A stretch of 64,000 nucleotides of DNA, from assembly GCF_029504395.1 (NCBI RefSeq), contig NZ_JAQFIF010000004.1, forward strand, positions 1-64,000, in the 5' to 3' direction. The DNA is from Arthrobacter sp. ES3-54 (lineage in GTDB: Bacteria; Actinomycetota; Actinomycetes; Actinomycetales; Micrococcaceae). Position 1 is the first letter of the stretch, and every line of letters begins with the position of its first letter. Positions 1 to 8,884 of the stretch are shown here, in pieces. The translations under genes were made by a program, and so were the position numbers. The notes under the pieces are model-generated. The model searched no databases, had not been told where the DNA came from, and worked only from the letters and a program-made list of their open reading frames with translations.

Positions 1-284
1 ACGGCCCGAGTCTCGTCGTTCCTGAACTGGATGTACGTACTGCTGACTCCGGAGAGGTCGTCGGTGATCCTCGTTGAGTATTGCACTGAGGCTGCCGCCT
101 CGCTGACGTCCACCACCGTGGGCGTGAATGAAAACCCATGTATTACCGGTGCTGTGGCATCAACGACCGCTGTAACGCTCAACTCGTCCGGTGTCCCCGC
201 CGCACTGGCGATTGTTTGCCCCCCAACGAGCAACATGACAAGTGAGGCTGCCACAGCAGCCATGACAGAACGAATTCTTTTCAA
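1..284 (-). CDS. Secreted protein, N-terminal part (runs off the left edge)
   Basis: Only the first 94 or so codons are inside the window; the gene continues to the left. Read from a TTG at 284, preceded by a GGGGGAT ribosome site, the protein starts LKRIRS, then has a hydrophobic stretch of about 17 residues and an ASAA-type signal peptidase I site near residue 29. The mature part contains a segment resembling a bacterial Ig-like repeat (FSFTPTVVDVSEAAASV, then a DDLSGVSS turn). An ATG at 263 would remove the positive N-terminus, so TTG is preferred. It is likely exported beta-sandwich protein of unknown function. It lies in the foreign region. Confidence 0.55.
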   Translation of the reverse strand, partial: MKRIRSVMAAVAASLVMLLVGGQTIASAAGTPDELSVTAVVDATAPVIHGFSFTPTVVDVSEAAASVQYSTRITDDLSGVSSTYIQFRNDETRA

Positions 285-507
285 GCTATCCCCCAACAAA
301 ATCCTCGGAGCTAATGTCTCTGCGCCCGAGTTGACGGTGACAATAACTAGTTGTCTTCTGACATGCTTTGGCTCGCATCATAATACGGTCCCTGAGACTA
401 ACTGTGGGCCACGAGCCCCCAAGCAGAAGTCGGGCAGACTCTTCGAAAGTTGGTTGTCCGCTAACTTGACTTGACTTTCGCATAGTCGCTCCGCGCAGCT
501 CGCAGCG

Positions 508-702
508 TCAGCTGGCCATGTCGACGTATAACTTGAATAGCGCGGCGAGACGGTCTTCCTCGGTGGCTAGCTTGCGGCGACCGGCTAGGGCCCCATCCAT
601 AACCTTGTCCAACGCCTCATGTGCCTTGAGCAGAGGAAGCGCCATAGCATTCGGTTCATACATGGCGGCCAGAGACCGGTTAGGGGTTAGCTCGCGGGCG
701 TG
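508..702 (-). pseudogene. C-terminal remnant of a SAM-dependent DNA methyltransferase
   Basis: The last 64 codons before the stop at 508 read as a coherent C-terminus: a LTPNRSLAAMYEPN segment, a LLKAHEALDKVMDG helix and an EEDRLAALFKLYVDM tail. This layout matches, from memory, the end of large class I SAM-dependent DNA methyltransferases, where a LLKAH..LD.AV segment and an LFELYQ-like tail close the protein. Upstream of about 702 the frame is not coding-like and no methyltransferase motif I (DPxxGxG) or NPPY is present, so the catalytic part is missing. It is read as the scar of a lost restriction-modification gene. Family assignment is tentative. Confidence 0.4.
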
Positions 703-911
703 ATGCGTCGGCGGCAGCCGCCGACGCTTATTGGTGTGCGCCCGACAGCTGATCCGTGCTGATCGGTCAGGTTCTCGCCCGGGAAGGTCTGGGAGTGGCC
801 CAGCGGGCATAAACACCAATGCGCACCGATAAATCGATTCTTGATCGGCGTTTATTCGCAGGACTACTCTCTGGGCATCACTTCGAGGAGCCGGGAGAGG
901 GGACAATTCCG

Positions 912-2087
912 ATGAACGCAATAGAGCCATCGGAGCAGGTGTCGAAAAGTGTTGCGCGGGAAAGCTGTCCTGTTGGCTGGCAGCCCTGCGCTTTACGTCC
1001 CGTCTTTTGGGCGTTCACTGACTACGGGCCAAGCGACGGCGTGCCCGTTCCAGTGCGGGTATTTTATCCCACCGTGGACGGCACCCCTCAGGATGCATCG
1101 ATGGCGCGCGGCTGCGGTCGCTATCCGGTCGTGGTCTTTCTGCACGGCCATTGTCAGTCAGGCGAAGTGGATCATTACCTGCAGTGGGAGCATCTTGGGA
1201 TCGTCCTGGCAAAGTCAGGATATCTTGCCGTCATGCCCCAGATCCCGGACATTGCGTCGGTTCTGGCGGGGCAGCCACCGCTCACCACGATCGATCAACT
1301 CCTAACGTGGATTCGGGGCAGATGGGAGCACCACGATGTACTGCTGCCTGCACCCTCTACAGCGGTGATCGGGCATTCTTATGGTGGACTCTTAGCCGGC
1401 CGGTACGCGTCAGAGGTGGGTAGTGTGGCAGCGCTGGCTACACTTCACAGCAGCTGGGAGCACGATGCGCCGCAGCTCGCTGGAATCTTGGAGACGCTCG
1501 CGATACCCAAGCTGTTGGTCTTGGGTAAGAAAGATGCCATGTCACTGGTTAGCGAGCGGTTATGGAACTCCATGCCTCTTCCCAGCCACCGGGCGACTTT
1601 CGAGAATGCTGGCCACTGGGACTATCTACCCAGGAGTTCCACGAACTGCGGTACCCGGTCTGCATGCTCCTTCTATCCGGCTGCAGCTTTCACCATTCTT
1701 GATATGTTCCTGAGCAGATACCTCCCGCCGGAGAAGGCCACTGACCTGTACGATCGTATTCCCGATGATCTCCGGCCGCCAACACTGCAGCTCACCCCTG
1801 AGCAGGAGTTTTTCGCTGGCGGGAACTGGCTGCGTGAAATCGACCTGATGGCAGGCGACGCAGAATGCGCCGTGCAGCTCGATCAGAGGGTGCGGGCAAC
1901 CACGTTTGTTCCACCTGTCGTCGGACTAAACCCGCTGCAAGCGGCGCAACGGGTTTTGGACGCTCGCCTCAAGCCCGTCGTTAAAGGCAGCGGGAACAAG
2001 GTAGTGAAACAACGTCCGCGCGGCGGCCGGAGGGCGGAAGTGGAATCGGAAGTCGAGCTGGAACTTGGTCGGCAGCCGATCTCCTAG
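912..2087 (+). CDS. Alpha/beta hydrolase (esterase/lipase-like)
   Basis: A 391-residue serine hydrolase. Residues 72-84 form the strand and oxyanion loop (VVVFLHGHCQSG). The nucleophile elbow GHSYGG places Ser156, and the likely acid and base are Asp208 (LGKKDAM) and His235 (ENAGHWDY). The layout resembles chlorophyllase or PAF-acetylhydrolase type enzymes that act on small esters. No signal peptide is visible, so it is probably cytoplasmic. The C-terminal 35 residues are basic then acidic and look disordered. The ATG at 912 follows GGAGAGGGGACAATTCCG; an in-frame start at 819 would add 31 residues without a ribosome site. It stands alone in the foreign region; substrate unknown. Confidence 0.7.
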   Translation: MNAIEPSEQVSKSVARESCPVGWQPCALRPVFWAFTDYGPSDGVPVPVRVFYPTVDGTPQDASMARGCGRYPVVVFLHGHCQSGEVDHYLQWEHLGIVLAKSGYLAVMPQIPDIASVLAGQPPLTTIDQLLTWIRGRWEHHDVLLPAPSTAVIGHSYGGLLAGRYASEVGSVAALATLHSSWEHDAPQLAGILETLAIPKLLVLGKKDAMSLVSERLWNSMPLPSHRATFENAGHWDYLPRSSTNCGTRSACSFYPAAAFTILDMFLSRYLPPEKATDLYDRIPDDLRPPTLQLTPEQEFFAGGNWLREIDLMAGDAECAVQLDQRVRATTFVPPVVGLNPLQAAQRVLDARLKPVVKGSGNKVVKQRPRGGRRAEVESEVELELGRQPIS

Positions 2088-2159
2088 ATCCCGACGTTTC
2101 CGAAGCAGTGCGGCCTAAGCGAAATTCCAGGCACGACGACTATTCGCCCACACGGGTCA

Positions 2160-3029
2160 TCAAGTGGCGGACACGATTTTGAAAGCTGTGTCGTTCAGTT
2201 GAATGGCTTTAGCCAATGTGGTGCCGTCAAAGTCCACCATCGTGACGGCCTCACCCTCGAGGAGTGAGCGCGTCAAACCATTCTTCGTGGCTGCGGAGAT
2301 TTCCTTAAAGTGGACGTCATCGAAATGTGCCAGTGGGTTCAGTGATGGGTTGCCGCCCATGTCGCGGCTTATGCCAGCATCGATGGTGAAAGCCCCCGGA
2401 AACCCTGAGTCAAAAGCGAAGTTCACGGTCTGCGAGGTGGTCTCGTTCGCCAGTACGTATGTGGCCCTGCCAGGAGGATTCTTACCCAAGCATATTCCCG
2501 CGGAAATTTCGTCGCCGGGCGCGACCGGGAGCCCTAACACGTCCATCCCGTTGGCACCGAGCACGCTCAGTTGTGAAGTGACGTTTTCCGTGGCGTCAAC
2601 TGTCATGTCAACGTGAACGTCGAGGAACCCCAAGCCTACGAAAGTGCGGAAATGGTTAATGCCTTGTGGAGATGACGTGTAGCCCAGGTTTGGCACGGTC
2701 CACGTTACAAACAGGGATAAAAACGGGTCAGCGGGGCTGTAGAGCGAGTAACCACAGGTCAACGGAGGGTAGAGACGGAACGCCTTGGGGGGCAACGCGG
2801 ATTCCGGTCTTGGAGTCCGGTTTATTTCAGCTTGCAGATGCTCGAACGTGCGATAGTGGCGAGCCTGCCGCTCCCATAGAGCCGACAGCCCGGGTTGACT
2901 CTGGGGATCGGGCCGCTGCGGGATGGCGTACCTGGCTAGATCCTTCGGATCGGCGGTCAGAGGGTCAAAATCCTTTGGCGGCGCGATGAATGCATTCCCC
3001 TCGCGGCCGACGCGTTCCTCGTTGGTCAC
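2160..3029 (-). CDS. G1 (eqolisin) peptidase-like protein, probably inactive
   Basis: 289 residues starting at GTG with a GGAAAGGAAGGGATC ribosome site. The N-terminus (PPKDFDPLTADPKDLARY followed by IPQRPDP) resembles the conserved leader of actinobacterial G1-family glutamic endopeptidases. The middle and C-terminal parts keep the strand signatures of that beta-sandwich: TWTVP near residue 110, VAPGDEISAGI near 180, and an N-E-T-T strand near 205. The expected catalytic glutamine and glutamate contexts (W.G.dG..lqaG and AEWI.E) are not recognisable, so the protein may be a binding derivative rather than a protease. No export signal is evident. The 3' side follows an eroded relaxase gene, so the context is a decayed mobile element. 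Confidence 0.45.
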   Translation of the reverse strand: MTNEERVGREGNAFIAPPKDFDPLTADPKDLARYAIPQRPDPQSQPGLSALWERQARHYRTFEHLQAEINRTPRPESALPPKAFRLYPPLTCGYSLYSPADPFLSLFVTWTVPNLGYTSSPQGINHFRTFVGLGFLDVHVDMTVDATENVTSQLSVLGANGMDVLGLPVAPGDEISAGICLGKNPPGRATYVLANETTSQTVNFAFDSGFPGAFTIDAGISRDMGGNPSLNPLAHFDDVHFKEISAATKNGLTRSLLEGEAVTMVDFDGTTLAKAIQLNDTAFKIVSAT

Positions 3030-3249
3030 GACGCGATCCCTTCCTTTCCAGCAAAGGAGACTGGAAAACAGTGCCTCTAACTACGGATGAGCGACATAAG
3101 CATGCATCTTCGCCTGCTCGGATGTCTACGGCATTAGGTCCTTCCACTGAGGTTTGTTCGCCCTGGAATAGGCCGACCCCGACACGGAACGTCCGGAAGG
3201 GCTCGTTCGAGCCAACGGACGGAATCGTCCTGATGCCCGGAAACGCATA

Positions 3250-4556
3250 GACCCAGTGCTGGTGCGCGGCCGTCTTGTTCTTGCTCGACGCGGCCATGAA
3301 CAGCATGGCCGTACCGGTAATGGACGGGAGAGCGACAGGTTTGCTGTGCTGCCGTGGTGCACGCAACTGGGCCGTGCGGGACAGTTCAGCAGCGGTGGCC
3401 GCCAACGGCCCCGGGTCGGTTCAAGCCGGTACGACCATGCCGCGAACGCCCCGGAGACGTCCCGTGCAACCTTCGCCCAGGTCGCGTGATCATCACGCGG
3501 AATGGTGCGCAGCTGCTCAACCAGTGCGGTCGCGTTCCGGGTGTACTCGACCCACATCTCCGCCGGGGGTGTTCCGTTTTCGGGGCCGGCCCTAGATACG
3601 GTGCGCCTGTTGCGGGCGGCTGCGTTCCATTCCGTTGCGGCTTCGGTTGCTACGTGCGGTGAGTCCATCCATTCTTCACGCAAAGCACCGAGCTTCAGGT
3701 CGGAGGCGAGGGTGCCGCCGCCGAACCAGATAGGACGTTCGCCCTGCTTCGGGCGTTCGGCTACGGAGTACCCGACGATGACGTCGGTGGTGTTCTTCGC
3801 GTAGCGCGGACGAACCAGCATGCCGGTGTCGCGGGCGCGCCGGACGAACTCACTTTCGGTGGCCGAGGCGCTGGCGCTGGCGCGGACTTTCCGGACCAAT
3901 GATGCGCGGTGCATTTCCCGCTCGTCCCGGACAGCGGAGGCTTTCTCTGCCCGGTCGTAGCCGCGGGTGGAGTGCACGGTGGAGAGTTGCTCCAGCCCGT
4001 ACTTAACTTCGAGCTCCCGGCACGACTCTTGCGCCCTCTTGTAATCGCCGTGGGTGGATGCCTTGGTGCCGTCTCACGGACAAGGGATACGGCCAGGTGG
4101 ATGTGGTGGTTGCCGTTCTCACTCGTGCCGTGGTTGACCGCGACCCACCGGCAGCGGGCCTTTCCGCTGGTTTCGGTAAAGCCCATGGAGTCCACGAAAT
4201 CATCGGCGATATCGCCCCATTGCTGGTCCGTGAGGGCGCCCGCTTCGGCGCGCAGGCTCAGCGAGCAGTGCCACACGCTGGCGTCCTTGTAGCCGACGTG
4301 GACGCGCTCTTTCTTGGCCGCGTCCCACTGCATGTCTTTGATCTGAACCGATACGTCATAGGCCCTGCGCGGCTGGTCAAGATGCTTGGCGATTGCCAGG
4401 GCATCGTCACGGTCCAAGACACCGTCGTCGTACCACGCCATGATCGCTGCGTCGCCTGCTACCGGATGCGGATCGGAGTGTGCGTTCTTGGTCTTGTTGG
4501 CATCGGTAAACCATGAGTCCGCCCATGCGTGAACCGCGGGTGATGTTTGGGATCAT
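3250..4556 (-). pseudogene. MOB-type relaxase, broken by several frame lesions
   Basis: Joined across frames, this reads as a conjugative or mobilisation relaxase. The start at 4556 gives MIPNITRGSRMGGLMVY. Near 4495 the frame changes, with a few residues lost, to an ANKTKNAHSDPH segment and AIMAWYDD. The metal-binding motif NHHIHLAVSLVRE follows. One base is missing near 4068, after which the reading continues GTKASTHGDYKRAQ and on through HSTRGYDRAEKA. Another base is missing near 3430, after which it continues GPLAATAAELSRTAQLR and fades near 3260. In living relatives this enzyme nicks oriT and leads transfer. Three lesions mean it is dead here. mobC lies immediately upstream, as in mobilisable plasmids. 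Confidence 0.75.
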
Positions 4557-4558
4557 CC

Positions 4559-4738
4559 CTACATCAACCCCTCAATGGTGCGGTCGATCCGCATGGCAAC
4601 GGAGCGTATGTGCGTTAGTGCTTCGTGGGCTTCGGCGGGGAACTCGCTCGTGGCGTTGGCCTGGCGTGCGAGTTGGTTGATGTTGTTGGAGGAACGGGCC
4701 AGCAGATTGTGCAGAGACATCAATTCCGCGAATTGACA
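4559..4738 (-). pseudogene. mobC: mobC, 3' remnant
   Basis: The last 60 or so codons of a MobC-family protein: LHNLLARSSNNINQLARQAN, then AEAHEALTHIRSVAMRID and a stop at 4559. MobC is the accessory relaxosome protein that helps open oriT. The stop lies two bases before the relaxase ATG (4556), the usual mobC-relaxase coupling. The 5' half, including the ribbon-helix-helix DNA-binding part, is gone: at about 4738 the sequence switches to an unrelated gene fragment on the opposite strand, marking a recombination junction. Confidence 0.65.
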
Positions 4739-4994
4739 CAGCCCGCGATCTGAATTTCAACGCCGTCAGAGCGGCCGCCGCCAGCGGGGTGGAACTCACT
4801 GAAGCAGTCCAGCTGCTGGCCGCCGCCGAACAAAAATACGCCAAGGACTCGCAGCCGCGCTGCGGGCGGACTGGACTGAGGCCGACCTTAGAGGGTTCGG
4901 CCTGGACGCTACCACGAAGCGGGCCAGTGGCAGGCCGCGCGGCAGGAAGCCGGTCCGTGAGACGGCCCATGCAGTGGCTGGTTCAGAGCAGTAG
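4735..4994 (+). pseudogene. Unidentified gene fragment with one frameshift
   Basis: A coherent plus-strand reading begins at the junction with mobC (ARDLNFNAVRAAAASGVELT, then EAVQLLAAAEQKYAKDSQ), shifts by one base near 4853, and continues AAALRADWTEADLRGFGLDA through a basic RASGRPRGRKP tail to a stop at 4992-4994. The two halves join into one protein-like sequence with a helical body and basic C-terminus. No start codon is present, so the 5' end is missing. I do not recognise the family; a plasmid-maintenance or DNA-binding protein is possible from the composition only. Confidence 0.45.
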
Positions 4995-5290
4995 CCCCTC
5001 GCCCACATGTGCACGGCAAAAGTTATTTCCTTACGGGCTTTTCCCGCACACATGTGGACGACCGGACCCAATGGACGCCTGCACACAACCACCAGGGCAC
5101 GGCACCACCGGGCCGATCGTAACCTTAGATGAGCGGTGGCTGTGCACAGCCTCTCAAGATGTGCTGGGAACGGAACATTTCCCCATACTTCAAGACGCGA
5201 GCATCTCATGTTTAGGGCTCCGTACCGACGGGCGCGGAGCCCTTGTTGGGGCAGCTTAAGTAGGCCCGAACATGAAGCCGAGTGATTGAT
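4995..5290. other. Non-coding stretch with two inverted repeats
   Basis: No supported gene. CCACATGTG at 5003-5011 is mirrored by CACATGTGG at 5049-5057, flanking a lower-GC spacer; this could be a regulator site or a relic of a plasmid control region. GGGCTCCG at 5215-5222 pairs with CGGAGCCC at 5235-5242 and may act as a weak terminator for the zinc-protease gene arriving from the right. Confidence 0.4.
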
Positions 5291-6739
5291 TCACTCAACG
5301 CCTCCTTGCTGCACGGCAAAACACTTTCCTGCCCGCTCTTCGAGTATGAACTTCCAGATATTCAACCCATCTCGTTTCGTGAAACGGGGGTGTCGCGGCC
5401 CGTTGAAAAACAGTGATCCTGCCGCATTCAAGATGTCAAAGGGACCTGTGCCTTCCGCCGTGAACATGATCTCTGAGAACCTTAGGTGGCCTTTATGACA
5501 TAGGCCTAGCCAGTGGCCTATCTCGTGGGCGAGGATAAACTCGTTCGACAATCGGGCACCCGCGTTGCGGGGCCACATATAGGACACTGACGTTCCAGAG
5601 TTCGGCAACCCCGTCTCTATACTTGTGCAGCAGTCGTCGTCTCTGCCGCAGCCACCCGTTGCATTGAACCCGCTCATTCCCAAAGTAATACCCCTCGCCA
5701 CTTTTTTCCGAAGGTGATCAAAGGGGAACAGAACTCCGAAGGCTTCGATAGTGCATTCCGTGGCGATCGTTCCATCCCGGAATACATTGTCTCGAAGGAG
5801 TTGAGCGTGGTCAGCAAGGAACCGGTCTGGCCAGCGGATGGGGAATCGATTCGGGGTGGTGCCCTCAACGAAAAACGGGTTGTCGTCCCACGAGAGCCGT
5901 ATGCCGACATCCGGGGTGACCCTAGAGGCGTAGCGCTTCGACCTGTTGCAATGCTTTGGATGCATGGCCGCCATCTTCAATCCTGGGTTGCCGCTCTGGA
6001 GATAGTCGTCAATTTCATCCCTGCTCGCTAGCCCCACGGTCGGGGATTCGGTGTAAACGACTGCGGTCGGATAAGTAAGCGTCTTCCAGCCGGGGTGGTC
6101 GTGCCCAGACAGCTCGTAGAGATTAATGATTCCGTTGTCGTGCAGTTTTTTTAGATTTACATGCTTATCGCCCTCGGTATGGAAGGTCAGCAGACGGTGT
6201 GTAGCCTTGACGTTCATACCCCAATCCGTCTTGTCCAAGCCGGCTGCCTGCCTGACATCGCTCCGCAACTGGGCGTCGTGGGCGAACTTGTCATTGATGA
6301 GATCGCTTACCAGGTAGCGGAGCTGATTTCGGTCCCAGTGTCGCCATGCCTCATCCACGATCGTCCCCACGATGCTGATCCCTGAGAGAGTGACACTAAT
6401 GGAACCACCGACGGCCGCAGCAGCATCGTGAGCGGCGTCCTGGAACCGTCCCTGGAGCAAGTTCCCAACGGCCGACAAACCGCCCTCAAAAAATTCTCCC
6501 GTGCCTCGAACCATTCCGCCGAGTGAATTGAACGCTCCTGACCAGATCCCTCCGAGCACAGAGCCCCCTCCGCATAGGGCCTTGCCGTCCACAGAGCAGG
6601 CCCGATTCGCGATCCACCCGCCCGCGTCGCCGACCCTCTCTGCCACGTCAGCTGCTTCGCCAACAGCATCCCCGAGGGCCTCTGCACCATCCTTAATAGC
6701 ACCGCCAACAGCACCAGCGACCTTACCAAACAAGCCCAT
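5291..6739 (-). CDS. Metzincin-type zinc metalloprotease with glycine-rich N-terminal domain
   Basis: 482 residues. HEIGHWLGLCH at residues 405-415 fits the metzincin consensus HExxHxxGxxH exactly (His405, Glu406, His409, His415), and SEIM near residue 425 is a good Met-turn. A cysteine cluster (CGRDDDCC) lies about 40 residues earlier, suggesting disulfides in an exported enzyme. Residues 1-130 are rich in Gly and Ala with repeated GxxxG spacing, as in membrane-active or glycine-zipper segments; no classical signal peptide is seen. The start at 6739 follows GGAGG by six bases; an upstream in-frame ATG at 6751 overlaps that site. Context: foreign region, after a frameshifted gene on the same strand. 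It could be a secreted protease effector or toxin; target and immunity gene are unknown. Confidence 0.65.
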   Translation of the reverse strand: MGLFGKVAGAVGGAIKDGAEALGDAVGEAADVAERVGDAGGWIANRACSVDGKALCGGGSVLGGIWSGAFNSLGGMVRGTGEFFEGGLSAVGNLLQGRFQDAAHDAAAAVGGSISVTLSGISIVGTIVDEAWRHWDRNQLRYLVSDLINDKFAHDAQLRSDVRQAAGLDKTDWGMNVKATHRLLTFHTEGDKHVNLKKLHDNGIINLYELSGHDHPGWKTLTYPTAVVYTESPTVGLASRDEIDDYLQSGNPGLKMAAMHPKHCNRSKRYASRVTPDVGIRLSWDDNPFFVEGTTPNRFPIRWPDRFLADHAQLLRDNVFRDGTIATECTIEAFGVLFPFDHLRKKVARGITLGMSGFNATGGCGRDDDCCTSIETGLPNSGTSVSYMWPRNAGARLSNEFILAHEIGHWLGLCHKGHLRFSEIMFTAEGTGPFDILNAAGSLFFNGPRHPRFTKRDGLNIWKFILEERAGKCFAVQQGGVE

Positions 6740-6941
6740 TGTTGCCTCCATGAGGCTCGACCATTGATAACTTGTAGTTGCCGGATGCCCGGCAACAGAA
6801 GCGGCATGTCACATACATCAAGCACATGCGCCGCGGAAACAGGAAACATGGAACCGGTGACATGTCTTGTGTGTCAGTGCCGCCAATACGGCGGCGTAAA
6901 TGCTCCCGGAGCCAGGGATTCCTCGATACGTGAAGAGCCGA

Positions 6942-7594
6942 TTACTCTCCTGATTCAGCCCTCTCAAAGGCAAGCTCACCTGAGTTGGGGTCCACCCTGA
7001 CCGTCGTACTGGCATCCATTCGTTGCAGGTCCTCTGCACTAACCTCAACTGATTTCAGTACCTGGTCGTGACTCCTCGCCAGCATTTCTTCAAACGCGGA
7101 TGTCTCCTCCTCGATGCGTTTGGTATCTACAGACATCCCTGCCGGCGCAAGGAGTCTATGCAAATGGACCACTTCCCCTGTCTGCGGGTCAAAATAAGCC
7201 CGCGTCCGCAGTAGCAGGAGTTCTCCAGGAGTGCCGTGGATCGCATTTTTACTCATCAGGCGACCCAAGTAGAGAGCTTGCAGGTTGCGTAGGCGGACAG
7301 GCTCCACACTGAGAGCGAGAAGGTCACGGAGAGGCAGTCCGGAACCCAACGCGCGCTGTCGTATGGGCCGCCGGGTGTTTCGTCGATGCCAACTAGTACT
7401 TGGTCGAGGCTCGGCCGTCGCCGGGTCGCTGAAATCCAAGCATTAGCGATCCCGGAACCGTTGATACCGGCGATGCTGGTCTCGGCGAAGGCCCAGCCGG
7501 GACCCTCGGGGTTGAGGATAGTGACTGAAGACTTTTTCGGCAGCAAGCCGGCACTCTGGTTCAAATAGTGCGGATAGATGCTTGAAAGCGTCAT
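6942..7594 (-). pseudogene. Unknown protein, apparently one gene with a frameshift
   Basis: The 5' frame (from ATG 7594) reads MTLSSIYPHYLNQS and then GIANAWISATRRRPSLDQVL up to about 7345. The 3' frame then reads LPLRDLLALSVEPVRLRNLQ, FDPQTGEVVHLHRLLAPAG and a charged helical tail ending at 6942. Each frame looks coding only on its own side of about 7340, so a single shifted gene of roughly 215 residues is more likely than two overlapping genes. The downstream neighbour on the same strand, after about 200 bases, is the zinc protease. I recognise no domain; a partner or immunity role is only a guess from position. Confidence 0.4.
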
Positions 7595-7643
7595 GGTGGG
7601 GGCCGTCCTGTCTGATGGAGGGTTTGAAATGATCAGTCTGGAC

Positions 7644-8759
7644 CTATTCCCTTACACCATCAATAGTTATAGCTGGAGGATGTGGGTATGGAATGCATTG
7701 CTGCCCGGCTGGCGTCTCGACCGGTTGGACCGGGGTCCGTTGTTTCTGCGGCTTGCCCCGCCTCGGATCCGCGGCGCGGGGTTTGCCGGCGGGGTAGGTG
7801 GCCCGCGAGTTTTTCAGCAGAGGGGCGCTGATGAGCGACCACTTCTCCGTGCGGATACACGAGACGAACATCTGGCCCATGAGGGCTTCGCACCGTGGAC
7901 AGACGAAGGCGCTGTACTCGGTGCCTTTCATTTTGCTGCGCCGCATTTTGAGGTCGGCCTTTCTGACATCGGCGCGGGTTTTCCCGATCCACCTGTTGAG
8001 CGCCTTGTGCACGTCCGGGTGGTTCTCGTACCGCTTGGACCGTATGTCGCTCTTGACCTCCAACGGGGGAGTAACGCTGTACTGCACACTGTCTCGGCCC
8101 TCGTTCGCCTCCCACAGCATCATCGGGGGTTCACAGAACCAGCATTGGGTCAGCGTTGCCCACACGAATGGCCCGCCGTCGGTGTGGACGGTGTGGGCTC
8201 CGTACGCTGTTTCCGGAGCGGCGCTGTTTTGGTTCATCTCGGCGATGCGTTCTTCGAGCTGCCGTCGCTTGAGCTCGGCCTCCTGGCGTTCCCGATGCGC
8301 CCGTTCCTCTGCCTTCCGGAGCCTGGCGAGCTGGTCCTCCGGGCTACCCTTTGGCCAGTGCGGCGGGTAAGTGAGGATGCTGTCAACGAAATCGCCCAGG
8401 AACTTCGCGTCGGAGAAGGAACAACGTGCCCCCAGCTGCAGCAGCTCTGCGGGGTTTGCGGGAACATCCGAGCTCTTACCGAATCCCGTCACGACTACCG
8501 GAACCTCAATCGGGTCGTACTCAAGCTGGCGGGGGACGACCCAGACGGGAAAGACCTGGTCGTTGAAGTAGCGCTGGCTCCTGATCTGATACTTCGCCGG
8601 TATCTGTGAGGAGAGCTGGACCTCGAAAGCAATACGACGGTCCTTGGCGTCCGACTCCGCCAAAACGTCGATGATCCAGTCACGGGACGGATGAGGGTAT
8701 TCCAGATAGGCGCGCCAGCCGGGGATAGCATCGATACGGTCGCGCAACGCAGTCTTCAT
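7644..8759 (-). CDS. CoiA-like nuclease, N-terminus lost
   Basis: 371 residues. Residues 27-50 (DWIIDVLAE to RIAFEVQLSS) carry the CoiA-family PD-(D/E)XK-type core with Asp31, Glu46 and Gln48, followed by the RSQRYFNDQVFPVWVV strand. A charged helix at about 125-165 and a C-terminal zinc-binding part with CWFC and CPRC follow. Known CoiA proteins are competence-associated nuclease-like proteins; copies in mobile DNA are often uncharacterised. In-frame homology continues upstream of the ATG (CNVEHGGETPQHQA) to a TAA at about 8814-8816, with no start codon between. The usual N-terminal zinc segment is therefore cut off, so the gene may be non-functional. Confidence 0.6.
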   Translation of the reverse strand: MKTALRDRIDAIPGWRAYLEYPHPSRDWIIDVLAESDAKDRRIAFEVQLSSQIPAKYQIRSQRYFNDQVFPVWVVPRQLEYDPIEVPVVVTGFGKSSDVPANPAELLQLGARCSFSDAKFLGDFVDSILTYPPHWPKGSPEDQLARLRKAEERAHRERQEAELKRRQLEERIAEMNQNSAAPETAYGAHTVHTDGGPFVWATLTQCWFCEPPMMLWEANEGRDSVQYSVTPPLEVKSDIRSKRYENHPDVHKALNRWIGKTRADVRKADLKMRRSKMKGTEYSAFVCPRCEALMGQMFVSCIRTEKWSLISAPLLKNSRATYPAGKPRAADPRRGKPQKQRTPVQPVETPAGQQCIPYPHPPAITIDGVRE

Positions 8760-8884
8760 GGCCTGGTGCTGCGGTGTTTCGCCACCGTGCTCGACGTTGC
8801 AGCCACCAGCAGGTTACGGGTGTTGCGACCCAGCCGGTGGTTCCCGTCCGGACCGCAGCGTCATTAGGACGGCATACAGGGCCG

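Noticed and set aside
31..474. 147-codon plus-strand frame at the left edge
   Set aside because: The minus strand encodes a clear signal peptide and Ig-like segment over the same bases.
7578..8609. 343-codon plus-strand frame
   Set aside because: Antisense to the CoiA-like gene with its nuclease motif.
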